Assembly (NCBI RefSeq): GCF_018991925.1
Contig: NW_024737068.1
Location: forward strand, 7,226,307-7,290,306
DNA: 64,000 bases
Origin: Homarus americanus
Lineage: Eukaryota > Arthropoda > Malacostraca > Decapoda > Nephropidae
Direction of reading: 5' to 3'
In this document: positions 53,993 to 64,000 of the stretch, one piece after another
How positions within the stretch are numbered: position 1 is the first letter of the stretch
Layout of the letters: each line of letters starts with the position of its first letter
Program-made: the position numbers and the translations under genes
The notes under the pieces: generated by a model
Told to the model about the DNA's origin: nothing
Seen by the model: only the letters and a program-made list of their open reading frames with translations
Databases searched by the model: none

Positions 53993-54884
53993 CTAAAATT
54001 GCAAGTTGTGGGCTATCCCCCTCAAAAAGTCCAACACACAGCGGTTCTCGAAGTCATGTATGATGGTTGCTACTCTGGCTGTTGAATCTTGATAACGTTT
54101 CCTCTTAGGTGGTGCTGGATCTCCTGCAATAATCTGGTTGATGGTGATGTTGGTCAGTGCCTGCTCCCTCTTCAACACTTCAAGAAATTTCCAGATATTT
54201 GGATGGAATGAAGTAATGTTAGCTTGCATATGGTTATGCCATCCTTCCAAGGAGTTGTTGGTGCAAGGTAAATCTTTGTCTATACGATCATAAATATTCT
54301 ACATGCTGACAGGGAAAACGTGGAGCTCGCCTATTATGTCGACGTTGTCTGCCAATGTATGTATCTTCGAGGTAGTCTATGACAGGATCAGCTTCAGGTG
54401 GCATAGTCTCTTGCAGTGTCTCAAATGCATCAACCACTTCATCTTGTGGGATGAATGCCAAGGTTGGTAACATTCGAATTTGCAGGGCAAAGTCGGCATC
54501 AATTTAATATTTTCCTTGCATTCCCTCAGATTGCACCTTGCGATATATGTTTTGCGATAAGTGGTAGAAACATCCCTTGACCAATCAGTTGAATTCTCCA
54601 GTAGCTTGAGGTCCACTATCATACAAGAGGAAATCTTCACCATCAGCTGTCATCTTATGCTCAGATGGAATGACCAAGCCAGTGAGGTTTGATGGACTGG
54701 GATGAGGGGCATCGACAGCTTGTTTGTAGGGTCTTATTGCACGTCGAATATGTCTTACAGGTGGTAGTTGTGTAGAGGCACCTTCTGATATGGTCTGAAC
54801 TGTTTTGGTAATAGTTTGCTGCGCGGTCTCTTGGGTGTTAATAGCTTTCCTCTTGATTTCCTGCCTAACAGTACTTCTGGGCAA
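53993..54884 (-). pseudogene. Mutator-like (FLYWCH-MULE type) transposase relic
   Basis: On the - strand, pieces in order: 'LPPVRHIRRAIR' and 'SNLTGLVIPSEHKM..GEDFLLYDSG' (54884-54585), the region before the catalytic domain in FLYWCH-type MULE proteins. Then, after a large internal loss, come 'ALQIRMLPTLAFIPQDEVVDAFETL' and 'VIDYLEDTYIGRQRRHNRRAPRFP' (54505-54310). Across a frame change follow 'NIYDRIDKDLPCTNNSLEGWHNHMQ' and 'HPNIWKFLEVLKREQ', ending 'RGIAHNLQF' at 53993. This is the conserved C-terminal stretch of that family. The DDE core and zinc finger are missing and frames are broken, so it is inactive. Terminal repeats were not found. Confidence 0.75.
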
Positions 54885-55059
54885 TGGGGGGCAATTGTCC
54901 TAATACCATAAAACTTAAGTTACATTCTTTATGGATACCAGGTGTGAATAACAATGAAACAATACAGTAATACAGGTAGTTTAATGAACAAGTAATATAC
55001 AATTCTCTGGTTTTCAGTCTGAAGAGTACATACAGTACTTGAAAATCATCTATTCATTT

Positions 55060-55100
55060 AATCCTGGTTACGGTGTCCTGGGTTCGAGTCCTCATGTTTC

Positions 55101-55103
<3 letters not shown>
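55060..55103 (+). repeat. Possible tRNA-SINE B box
   Basis: GGTGTCCTGGGTTCGAGTCCTC (about 55072-55093) fits a pol III B box (GGTTCGANTCC). No clear A box precedes it, so this is at most a SINE remnant. Confidence 0.35.

Positions 55104-55158
<55 letters not shown>
55104..55158. repeat. (TA)n microsatellite
   Basis: Perfect TA. Confidence 0.96.
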
Positions 55159-55161
<3 letters not shown>

Positions 55162-55353
55162 TGCCACTTATCAGCTTACTAGCCGTTCAGGCAGTAGGTC
55201 TATCCAGTTTAAGTACAGGAGGAAACTGGGGACCGGGAAACCTGTGATATTTGGGTAAGAACACAAAGAAAGCAGGTTACCTGCTTGCAGGCTACCAGCG
55301 CCGACCAGGCTAGGTGATCATGCTATCAAGCATGGCTGCACGCAGTAGAAGCA

Positions 55354-55522
55354 TGTAGAGATCTGTGAATAAATGATTGCAGAAACCTACGGGGTTTAAC
55401 TTTAAATTCCCTCTCATCAATACTTTACACCTTAAATGTTTTGTAACATGGAAACTATGCAGAATCTGACATTTTACCATAGAGACACTGGTTTAGAATT
55501 ATCCAAGGATTTCATCCTCCAA

Positions 55523-55526
<4 letters not shown>
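55354..55526 (+). mobile_element. Right half of the mariner-derived MITE
   Basis: Colinear with 7122-7300: TGTAGAGATCTGTGAATAAA, CTACGGGG.TT, TTGTAACATGGAAACTATGC, TCTGACATTTTACCATAGAG, TTATCCAAGGATTTCATCC. As in the first copy, a long (TA)n follows at once (55527-55600). The outer CTTTGCTGAATCACCCTG is absent. Confidence 0.75.

Positions 55527-55600
<74 letters not shown>
55527..55600. repeat. (TA)n microsatellite
   Basis: Perfect TA between a MITE half and a Penelope-like LTR fragment. Confidence 0.96.
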
Positions 55601-55602
<2 letters not shown>

Positions 55603-55603
55603 A

Positions 55604-57365
<1,762 letters not shown>

Positions 57366-57367
57366 TT

Positions 57368-57826
57368 TTTGTTTATGGGGAATAGCCCACCCGGGCACAG
57401 GTCATCGACCCACATCTGGACCTAGGGGGCGAAAAAACAAGAGTAAAGAGAAATTCAAAACAGAAAAGAAAAAGATTATATTAGCACCACGATGCCGGAA
57501 AACCAGCTTTTTAAAGTGAGACAGGTTGTAAGAGTATGGAAACACAGAAGGCAGAGCATTCCACAGTTTGGCTGTGTGACGAAAGGATGTATACTGTAAC
57601 GGGTTATTCTAGTGTGACCGACAGCCACAGAGAAACGGTGGGCACCGCGGGCAAGACGTGTGTTACAAGCCCACGGCCTTGCCGGCGGTACACAGGATAC
57701 CAAATCCACCGAACATTACCTGTTAACGTACCTGTAAAAGAAAGAGTGAAGCAACATTGTGGCGAAGAGAAAGGGGAGAAAGATTATCAACTAAAGGGGG
57801 AGAGTAAAAAAGACGATGGTGACTTG
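57368..57826 (-). pseudogene. LINE family A 3'-terminal fragment
   Basis: On the - strand this repeats the last roughly 460 bp of the LINE at 10257-12247: 'SCVPPARPWACNTRLARGAHRFS' (frame 57709-57476), then the 'PNCGMLCLL' overlap frame, the UTR with TTTTTCTTTTCTGTTTTGAA, and the tail TTCGCCCCCTAGG...GGGTGGGCTATTCCCC (57435-57370). 5' truncation is at about 57826, next to a MITE end. Confidence 0.8.
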
Positions 57827-57827
57827 A

Positions 57828-58650
57828 GCTAAGATTCCATTCACACGGTAGCGGTAGCGCCAAAAATAGATCATCTTGAAATGTACACGGTTATTTCTAT
57901 AGGCACGGTTGCGTTGACGTTATGCGTGTGCAGTACATTTCAATCGGTCTTTGTAGTGATTGAAAACGCAACCGTATGGAAACGGACGAGGGAATCCCAC
58001 ACTGTGACGTCACTAGTTCCTGCTTCATACCCGTGCTCTCTTCACCGAGCAAAATATTCTCTGAAGTTTTCTCCATCCAAGCTTAGCTCTTTTGTAGGCT
58101 CCAAATTTGGGCCGATACTGCAGCATTTTTTATGTACCCACCATCAGGCCCGTCCTTTAGGGGGGGGCGAATAGGGGCGACCGCCCGGGGCCCCGCGTGT
58201 GTGGGGGCCCCGCGGGGCCCAGCACTAGACCCAGTGACCTTGGACACATTACCTGTTGACTGGTTAATCTGACCTGACGGCTTACGCCACAATCGCAACC
58301 GTGACTTTACCATCCATAGCGACAGTCCCATGGGGGTTGGTGGGGCCGCGCAGTGGTTGAGTTGCCCCGGGCCCCGCACCCCCCTAGGGACGGCCCTGCC
58401 CACCATCTAAGTTTCCTTGAGCGTTTTCCTTTGCATTAAGCATGATCTTATGCAGGTACAAAACCAGGATAATTAATAGCAAATTAACGCTTTTCATATA
58501 AATAGCGTCGTAGCTACGATGCACTGGGAGCTATCTTTCCTATCCTGTTCCCGATAAGACAATATGCAGCTGCAAATGGAAACAGGCGTGTCGTTTTCCA
58601 AGGCAATTTAACGAAAACGGTTACTGCAAACGCATGTATGGAATCCTAGC
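57828..58650. mobile_element. Non-coding element with AGCTAGGATTCCAT-type inverted ends
   Basis: The left end AGCTAAGATTCCAT (57828) and inverse right end AGCTAGGATTCCAT (ending about 58652) match at 13 of 14. Sub-terminal ACGGTAGCGGTAGC and its inverse AACGGTTACTGC are loosely similar. The roughly 570-bp body carries no transposase and is split by a hAT insertion at 58145-58398. Harbinger- or other MITE-type; the superfamily is not decided. Confidence 0.55.
58145..58398. mobile_element. 254-bp hAT MITE with perfect 8-bp target duplication
   Basis: The ends CAGGCCCGTCCTTTAGGGGGG and, inverse, CAGGGCCGTCCCTAGGGGGG are hAT-like. CCCACCAT is duplicated exactly at 58137-58144 and 58399-58406. 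The interior is GC-rich and non-coding. It is the cleanest transposon boundary in the window, so probably a young insertion. Confidence 0.88.
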
Positions 58651-58652
58651 TT

Positions 58653-59830
58653 AAATCAAAACATTAACAGTGTAATTTCAATAGTTAAATAAATACTGCA
58701 CACGGCGTTTTTCCGCTCCAAAACGATCAATAACTTCAGTGAAAGGTATTTTTCTAACACCTGGCGATGCACACTGAGCTACACCCCCACCCTGCGGACG
58801 CCCATGCCTATATTTACTCTATTAATTTCTGTTAACCTGCTGGGTATATGAGTGTACCCAGAGGGACAAGAGAGATTCTATAAGATTCCGGTGATAAGTG
58901 TTGAAATTGTAATTAAGTCATACCAAGCAGAAGAGCCAGTTTAGTATCGGCACTGTCTTCATGTCTTTTTCCACCCCCCCCCCCCATCCCCGGTGATGGT
59001 TAAAATTGTATTATGTATTGTGATGTAGGCTACCCACAGTAGTGTTTGCCAAACATTTGGAGGAAAGTGCCCAGTGTGCCGCTGCCTTAACCTTTGCTAT
59101 GTCTTCTTCCTCGCAGCTACACACGGGGCAGGGGGGGGGGGGCTAAGAGAGAATGGTCACGGACATTACAAATTGGGAGGCCACTCCGTGTTGAATTTTT
59201 ACCTTATTTACCTAATGGCCATTCACTATAGGTAGTCGTGCCAAGGGAAGGGGGCTAGTGGCCTATGTTGGAACCACCATTGTTTTTGAAAATTTAGTCT
59301 TGGGTTACTTTGAAGCCAAGTACTGTTTTCGAGTCTATGAGCCGGTAGATAATAAACTGTTTATGGAGAGAGAGATGTATTGAAGTCTGCTTCATTTATT
59401 TACTTTATTTAGTTATTATTCATTGAGGTTAGGCTGGGTTAAAACTTATTTCCAAAGAAAATTAGTATCACCCTTGGAAAGAGGAGTAAAACAAACAGCA
59501 GAAAACATGCCTTCTGTGCAGTGTGCCATACCTTCAAAATCTGTAAACAGTACTGTATTATCATAGTTTGAATCTTTTCATTTCCAATATGAATGTTTAC
59601 GAGGCATATATATTTTAAGAGTGATGAAATTAAACAGAATTGCATTGTTATTTGACTAAAAAAAATTAATGTGAATCTTTGACTAATTTCAACATAGTCG
59701 GGCACCAGTGCTCTCCGTCTGGACGGGCATGATAAAATGAGTTAACTCGCCCGTGTCGACGGGCATGTTCGAAACGGAGAGCAGACGTTTCCCCGATTTA
59801 CACGACGACCACCAAACGGGTAAGACGTTG
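58653..59830. other. Unassigned sequence
   Basis: No gene. It holds the partner (58858-58945) of the duplication at 56978, C- and G-runs at about 58974-58984 and 59130-59141, and an imperfect hairpin at about 59711-59785 (CTCTCCGTC...GAAACGGAGAG). Confidence 0.4.
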
Positions 59831-60261
59831 TAGTGGATTCCTCCCCTACAAACGCTTGTCGCTGAGTAGCCGACCCCGCGAATTCCCCAGTGTATGCCTC
59901 GTGGTCTAGGTCAACCAGCGCCGCCTTACATGACGGAGGTCAACTATTAAGCCACGCCTACCTCCGCTATATAAGACCTGACCTCGTGGTGACCTATCTC
60001 TTTTCTACCTACACCAACCAGTAAGCAACACCTCCTGCCTGGCGGCCCTCGCTCCCGCCGGCGAGCATGGCGACCCACAAGCTGGTCCTCCTCTGAGCAC
60101 CCTCACCAACCAGCTCTCTCTACTCAACGCTTGTAACCATGCTGTCTTCCCAGCACCAAGCTGCATTGTACATCCAATGCAATATGTATACAGAGAGAGC
60201 ACATTGTGAGTTTCCTTTCTCCATCCCATCCTGAGTGTGAACCAATGACCCGTACCCCACA
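59831..60261 (+). mobile_element. LTR-like promoter-bearing repeat, copy 1
   Basis: About 430 bp colinear with 63559-64000 in direct orientation. It includes a core promoter TATATAAG at about 59968-59975, preceded by GCCACGCCTACCTCC. Shared blocks: GAATTCCCCAGTGTATGCC, GTGGCGACCCACAAGCTGG-type, CAACGCTTGTAACCATGCT, GTGAACCAAT. The outer ends of the two copies differ (TGTTCGAAACGG against TGTGACGGATAAC upstream), so true LTR termini are uncertain. Confidence 0.6.
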
Positions 60262-60787
60262 ACGTCATCAATTGCTATGTGACGTCAGAGACGGCCGTCA
60301 AAACGGGCTCGTGAGAATCGGGCTTAAGATATTCTGAACTTTGGCGTCTGGTCTCCTCAGTTGTAAACCAATTATTTTGACAGATAGGTGGATCAAGTTA
60401 AATGCTACCTTGTTCATCGAGCATGTGCTAGGGTGATTCACTATTGCTGCAGTGAACTCGCGTGCTTGACGAATCCGACAATTCTTATGAGAGAAATGGA
60501 AACAGGGAAAAAAAATCTACTATACTCTCAAGTAGTCTTTAATGATACAAAACAAGGATATTTGATGTTCAATATTTTGATGATTATTCGTATCCAAAAG
60601 TAGTGTGCTATAAAATTATATCACTGATGTTACAATATAATAACATTTGCCAATAGTTGTGTAAGGTGCGAGATTACATGTAAAAATTTATTGAACATAT
60701 TTGCGTGAAACAGCTTTGAGAAACGGTGGAGGAAGATGTCATTTGCTGGTCCAAAACAATGAGCGAGTTCATTTCATCTCCGCTCGT
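60262..60787. other. Unassigned sequence between the LTR-like copy and the small secreted-peptide gene
   Basis: No coding domain; the ORF at 60388-60603 is not supported. Confidence 0.4.
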
Positions 60788-60788
60788 C

Positions 60789-60794
60789 TTTATT
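60789..60794 (-). terminator. AATAAA poly(A) signal after the peptide ORF
   Basis: TTTATT on the + strand, which is AATAAA on the - strand, lies 24 bases past the stop codon of the 60818-61078 ORF. Confidence 0.45.
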
Positions 60795-60817
60795 GTCTTC
60801 TCCATATTGGGTTTTAC

Positions 60818-61078
60818 CTAATCGTTGTCATCGGTGTCGTCATCAGTGTATTCATCGGTGTCGCTATCGGTGTCGTCATCGGTCTCTGCAGAGCGCGTCT
60901 GCTTGTTAGCTCTCTGTTCAGATACCGGGGGGGAAGACGGGACGAGAGCAGCTTCCTTGGAGCGTTTGTTACGTAGGCCTACTTGGTTGTTGACGGACAC
61001 TTCGTGAGGGATTAAAGCCCCTGAGACGGAGGCCACCAGCACGACCAGCGCCATCACCACCAACACACTACGCAACAT
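60818..61078 (-). CDS. Candidate secreted Asp-rich peptide precursor, 86 aa
   Basis: Not a family I recognise. Residues 1-20 form a textbook signal peptide (MLRS, then a hydrophobic VLVVMALVVLVASV core, SVSG-A cleavage context). A basic site RNKRS (36-40) and a second basic patch (KQTR, 59-62) could be processing points. The last 21 residues are almost only Asp, Thr, Ser and Glu (TDDDTDSDTDEYTDDDTDDND), encoded by an imperfect TCATCGGTG-type repeat. No Cys is present, so it is not a crustin- or defensin-like fold. The ATG (61078) lies 8 bases after a splice-acceptor-like TTTTTACTATTTTCCAG, suggesting a 5' UTR intron. A poly(A) signal follows the stop closely. It may be a secreted acidic matrix or antimicrobial pro-peptide; that is a guess. 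The ORF is short, so chance is not excluded. Confidence 0.6.
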   Translation of the reverse strand: MLRSVLVVMALVVLVASVSGALIPHEVSVNNQVGLRNKRSKEAALVPSSPPVSEQRANKQTRSAETDDDTDSDTDEYTDDDTDDND

Positions 61079-61103
61079 CGTTCCTTCTGGAAAATAGTAA
61101 AAA
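61079..61103 (-). promoter_or_regulatory. Splice-acceptor-like site before the peptide ATG
   Basis: On the - strand a pyrimidine-rich TTTTTACTATTTTCCAG precedes AAGGAACGATG. Confidence 0.45.
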
Positions 61104-61650
61104 GATTATATAAGATACAGGGTATATGTTATAAATACATACATTAAACTTACGAAGTGAAGATTTACAGATTTATATTGATAGCTGCTTGTTGACGTGT
61201 GATCTGTGCAGTAACAAGGTACCAGCTGACTCCTAGATAATAGTTTCAACATATACAGTATACGGGACATATATGGGATTGTTTCTTATTTCACAGCCTT
61301 TTGCCGTTATCTCGAAAGGTGTGTCGGGGCATGCACATAATTGTATGAGTGACTGATACTTTGACTTGACAAAATAGTCCATGTATATGAGTTCAACGCC
61401 TCATACACATACAAGGTATAACTGTAAAAATAAACAATTACTGTTTTCGTTCACAGTTCTAATCTCGCTTCTCAAAACAATGTGATACAATATTGTAGTT
61501 ATTTGCGTTAAGTTGCGCAGCAGTGGTGAACTTTATGTGTTGTAAGTTTGCATCTTAGGAGATACTTGGCCATGAACCAATGCCCGAAGTGTATGATCCA
61601 TACATTTAGGACAACCGGCTAATAGTGGTTACTTTGCACTATGCTTGATG
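61104..61650. other. Unassigned sequence
   Basis: Upstream of the - strand peptide ORF. It could hold its intron and first exon, but no clear donor was chosen. Confidence 0.35.
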
Positions 61651-62084
61651 CTTTAGATCAGGCATGGGCAACCTTTCCTCAGTCATGGGCCGCATTACGA
61701 TTTAGGTAATTTTCTGCGGGCCTACCTACCAAAATTATATCCTACCTATTACCTAACCCAAAAGTACTGTTAATATTGTGTTAGCACGGAAAGTGAAGCG
61801 TTTTATCGTCACGTCCACCTTACAATATTTTCAATTCACAATCAGTCTTTCCTATTTATGAAACAAATCCATCATAATAATTTTTAAAGTAATATGCTAA
61901 TGTTTCTAGGCATTTAACAGATGACTGAAGCATTCTGTGAATACGTTGATTTTTCCTCCAGTTACAGCATTGTTCTTATGAGACACCCACCAGAATAATG
62001 CCAATGTGAATCTTGATATTTGAAGAACTACAATGAAACAACCTAGAGGAACACCCCTCTCTCTCTCTCTGTATATATATAGAT

Positions 62085-62219
62085 ATATCATGTAGATCCA
62101 CAATGGAAATGTGGACAAGATAAATCTTGATAAAACCACACAGGAAAAGGGAAACACTAGAACACCTTAACTTTCGTCTTAATTCAAAACATCTTCAGAG
62201 GCAACTGAAGATGTCTTGA
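62085..62219 (-). mobile_element. Penelope-like LTR fragment with hammerhead-like core
   Basis: On the - strand: CTGAAGATGTTTTGAATTAA, GACGAAAGTTAAGGTGTTCT, GTGTGGTTTTATCAAG, ATGTAGATCCACAATG-type inverse at the far end. CUGA and GAAA core boxes are present, with a stem between them. A 17-bp palindrome (TTCAAAACATCTTCAG / CTGAAGATGTCTTGAA) sits at 62177-62219, next to (TA)n. Confidence 0.6.
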
Positions 62220-62322
<103 letters not shown>

Positions 62323-62329
62323 AGTAAAT

Positions 62330-62871
62330 CACTGTAGGTGCGCGTGATCCAGGTATATGCTGATAACCACAAGGAAAAAGAAAACACGAAGTTCCCAAGC
62401 GCTTTCGTGTAATTCACATCTTCAGGGGTGAGTACAGACTAAGGAGAAGTACAGAACAAGTTATATATATACAGAGGAGGGTGAGATCAAGTCCACAGTG
62501 GTCAGGTATAGGTAATGACCCTACTAATCTTCACAAAAGCACCGCAGCGGTCGGTAGTCAGGTCAGAGGGTAAGCTGACCCAACCTTCTCACCTGGTTAC
62601 AAATCTTCTTAATTACGAAATTATCCAATTTGTACATACCATTACTCAAATTCATGTTGACGGATTCGGTATGTTTAATGAGACTAGATTCTATAATGTT
62701 CCTACTGTCAATTGAATTACAAGGTAATATTGAGGAGGCATTATCCCAGTCAATGCAATGCTTATTATCCCTCAAATGAACAAACAGAGCATTGGATTCC
62801 TGGCCTGTCCTAACATTATATTTATGTTGTGTAAGTCTAGACTTAAACAACATAAATATAGTGATACACAC
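62330..62871 (-). mobile_element. Penelope-like element 3' part: GIY-YIG endonuclease end plus LTR
   Basis: The ORF 62871-62563 (-) carries the C-terminal half of a Penelope-type GIY-YIG endonuclease: 'RLTQHKYNVRTGQESNALFVHLRDNKHCIDWDNA' in pieces, then 'RNIIESSLIKHTESVNMNLSNGMYKLDN', ending at 62563. The conserved His in HKxxVR, the 'ALFVHL..NKHCIDW' block and the Glu of 'IIESSLI' are in place. The GIY and YIG boxes and the RT are absent. Downstream (62430-62340) the LTR part has CTGAAGATGTG..ATTACACGAAAGCGCTTGGGAAC, an intact CUGA...GAAA hammerhead core, then CTTGTGGTTATCAGCA. This is a truncated element. Confidence 0.8.
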
Positions 62872-63192
62872 AGTAACGAATTGTGTGAGTAAAGATTATT
62901 CCCTTAATAAATATTGCTTTACTCACAATAAACTGGCTGCATCTACCCGAACCGCGGGCCACATTAAATAGAATTAATTGCTCAATCACTCCACGGGCTG
63001 CGCAAACACATGGTCCAGCCACGGGCAGCGAGTTGTCCATGCCTGCTTTAAATAGACAATTTCGATAGAAAATGGGTAAAGGGGCTGATTTTGTTTACAT
63101 AACATAAATTTACTGTAAGCAATTCTGTATCTTCGTGGAAAACTATGTGGCACGGAATTTCTTAAAACACAGCTGAGCGTTTGTATATGTTA

Positions 63193-63472
63193 AGTGTTTT
63201 TTGCGGAATTGGTTATTTTGCAAAATAACTTACAAACAGACAACCTAAACTAACCTAAACTTATGGTTGAATAAGGTTAGGTAAGGTTAGGATGGCTCGT
63301 GTAGCTTGATACAGTTAAGTAGTCCTGTTCTGTTTTTTTTCTTTTACTTTGGACTGTGCTGTTCTAAACATAAGGTTTAGTTAATTTAGGTTGTCTGTTT
63401 GTAAGTTATTTTGCAAAATTACCAATATGGACGCTGGTCATTTTGCAAAATAATCGATTCCGCAAAAAATCG
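63193..63472. mobile_element. MITE-like element with about 70-100 bp inverted arms
   Basis: TGTTTTTTGCGGAATTGG..ATTTTGCAAAATAACTTACAA..CAGACAACCTAAACTAAC (63193-63265) is repeated inversely at 63369-63472. The right arm contains a 30-bp extra segment. The centre carries GGTTAGG words. Non-coding. Confidence 0.65.
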
Positions 63473-63558
63473 CAGATACACTGTACTGTAGTTTATTTGA
63501 GAAACGGTGTGACGGATAACCGTCTCTAGAGACGTGGGTATCGGTAATTGGCTGTGGT

Positions 63559-64000
63559 TAGTGGATTCGTCCCCTACAAACACTGTTTGTCGCTGGCTAG
63601 CCGACCCCGCGAATTCCCCAGTGTATGCCTCGTGGTCTAGGTCACCAACCAGCGCCGCCTTACATGACTGAGGTCAACTATTAAGCCACGCCTACCTCCG
63701 CTATATAAGACCTGACCTCGTGGTGACCTAGCGCTTACTACCTACAGCCACCAGCAAGCAACACTTCCTCCGCTCCTGCCTGGCGGCTCCCACTCCAGCC
63801 GGCGATCGTGGCGACCCACAAGCTGGTCCTCCTCTGAGCACCCACACCAACCAGCTCTCTCTACTCAACGCTTGTAACCATGCTGCCTTCCCAGCACCAA
63901 GCTGCATTGTACATCCAATACAATATGTATACAGAGAGCACATTGTGAATTTCCTTTCTCCATCCCATCCTGAGTGTGAACCAATATCATGTACCCCACA
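63559..64000 (+). mobile_element. LTR-like promoter-bearing repeat, copy 2 (runs off the window)
   Basis: A direct repeat of 59831-60261 with TATATAAG at 63702-63709. The two copies are 3.7 kb apart in the same orientation. The DNA between them is a peptide ORF, a hAT and Penelope pieces, with no gag or pol, so they are better read as two solo insertions than as the ends of one element. Confidence 0.6.

Noticed and set aside
63728..63943. ORF on the - strand, also at 60005-60271
   Set aside because: Both lie antisense within the LTR-like repeat; shared repeat sequence, not a gene.

Overview
The window looks like intergenic DNA from a large arthropod genome, most likely a decapod crustacean. 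I infer this from four things: very dense and very long (TA)n, (ATT)n and (GT)n microsatellites; TTAGG-type interstitial repeats; many coexisting families of decayed LINEs, Penelope-like elements, MITEs and Tigger elements; and a single recognisable intron-bearing host gene of the cytokine-signalling suppressor family. No prokaryotic or organellar feature is present. The species cannot be read from the sequence.

Host genes. Only two stretches look like host genes. One is a SOCS2/CISH-type exon (SH2 domain plus SOCS box) at 40397-41416 on the + strand, directly behind a splice acceptor and followed by several kb of quiet AT-rich sequence that is probably its 3' UTR. The other is a small candidate gene at 60818-61078 on the - strand. 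It encodes an 86-residue secreted, aspartate-rich peptide precursor, with a splice acceptor just before its ATG and an AATAAA just after its stop.

Mobile DNA makes up most of the rest. 0-9 kb: two LINE relics, an 85-bp tandem repeat, two LTR-like copies (one a clean solo LTR inside a (TA)n tract), a mariner-derived MITE, a LINE tail and a tRNA-headed SINE. 10-12.4 kb: a decayed LINE (family A) that split a roughly 100-bp satellite. 15.4-17.1 kb: a second decayed LINE (family B). 18-23.7 kb: two copies of one LINE that carries a C-terminal restriction-like endonuclease. Copy 1 is 5'-truncated and copy 2 is nearly intact, with a 1041-codon ORF; both sit inside (GTA/GTG)n trinucleotide tracts. 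26.3-26.8 kb: the 3' end of a LINE (family C) whose tail is shared with the SINE at 8.6 kb. 29.2-29.9 kb: a deleted Tigger inside (TA)n. 35.8-37.7 kb: an inverted pair of one composite retroposon. 37.8-39.2 kb: a hAT MITE interrupted by a CR1-type LINE. 46.4-49.2 kb: a full-length but frameshifted Tigger. 54-55 kb: a Mutator-like transposase relic. 55-63 kb: Penelope-like LTR fragments with hammerhead-like motifs, a GIY-YIG remnant, two hAT elements with 8-bp target duplications, and two LTR-like promoter-bearing copies.

The unifying theme is a community of parasites that use simple repeats as landing sites and share 3' tails. I would look first at three things: the trinucleotide-targeting endonuclease LINE; the SINE-LINE tail pair, whose hairpin shows a compensatory base change; and the Penelope fragments next to (TA)n tracts. 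All coordinates come from reading by eye; boundaries of decayed elements are approximate, and no alignment or database search was run.
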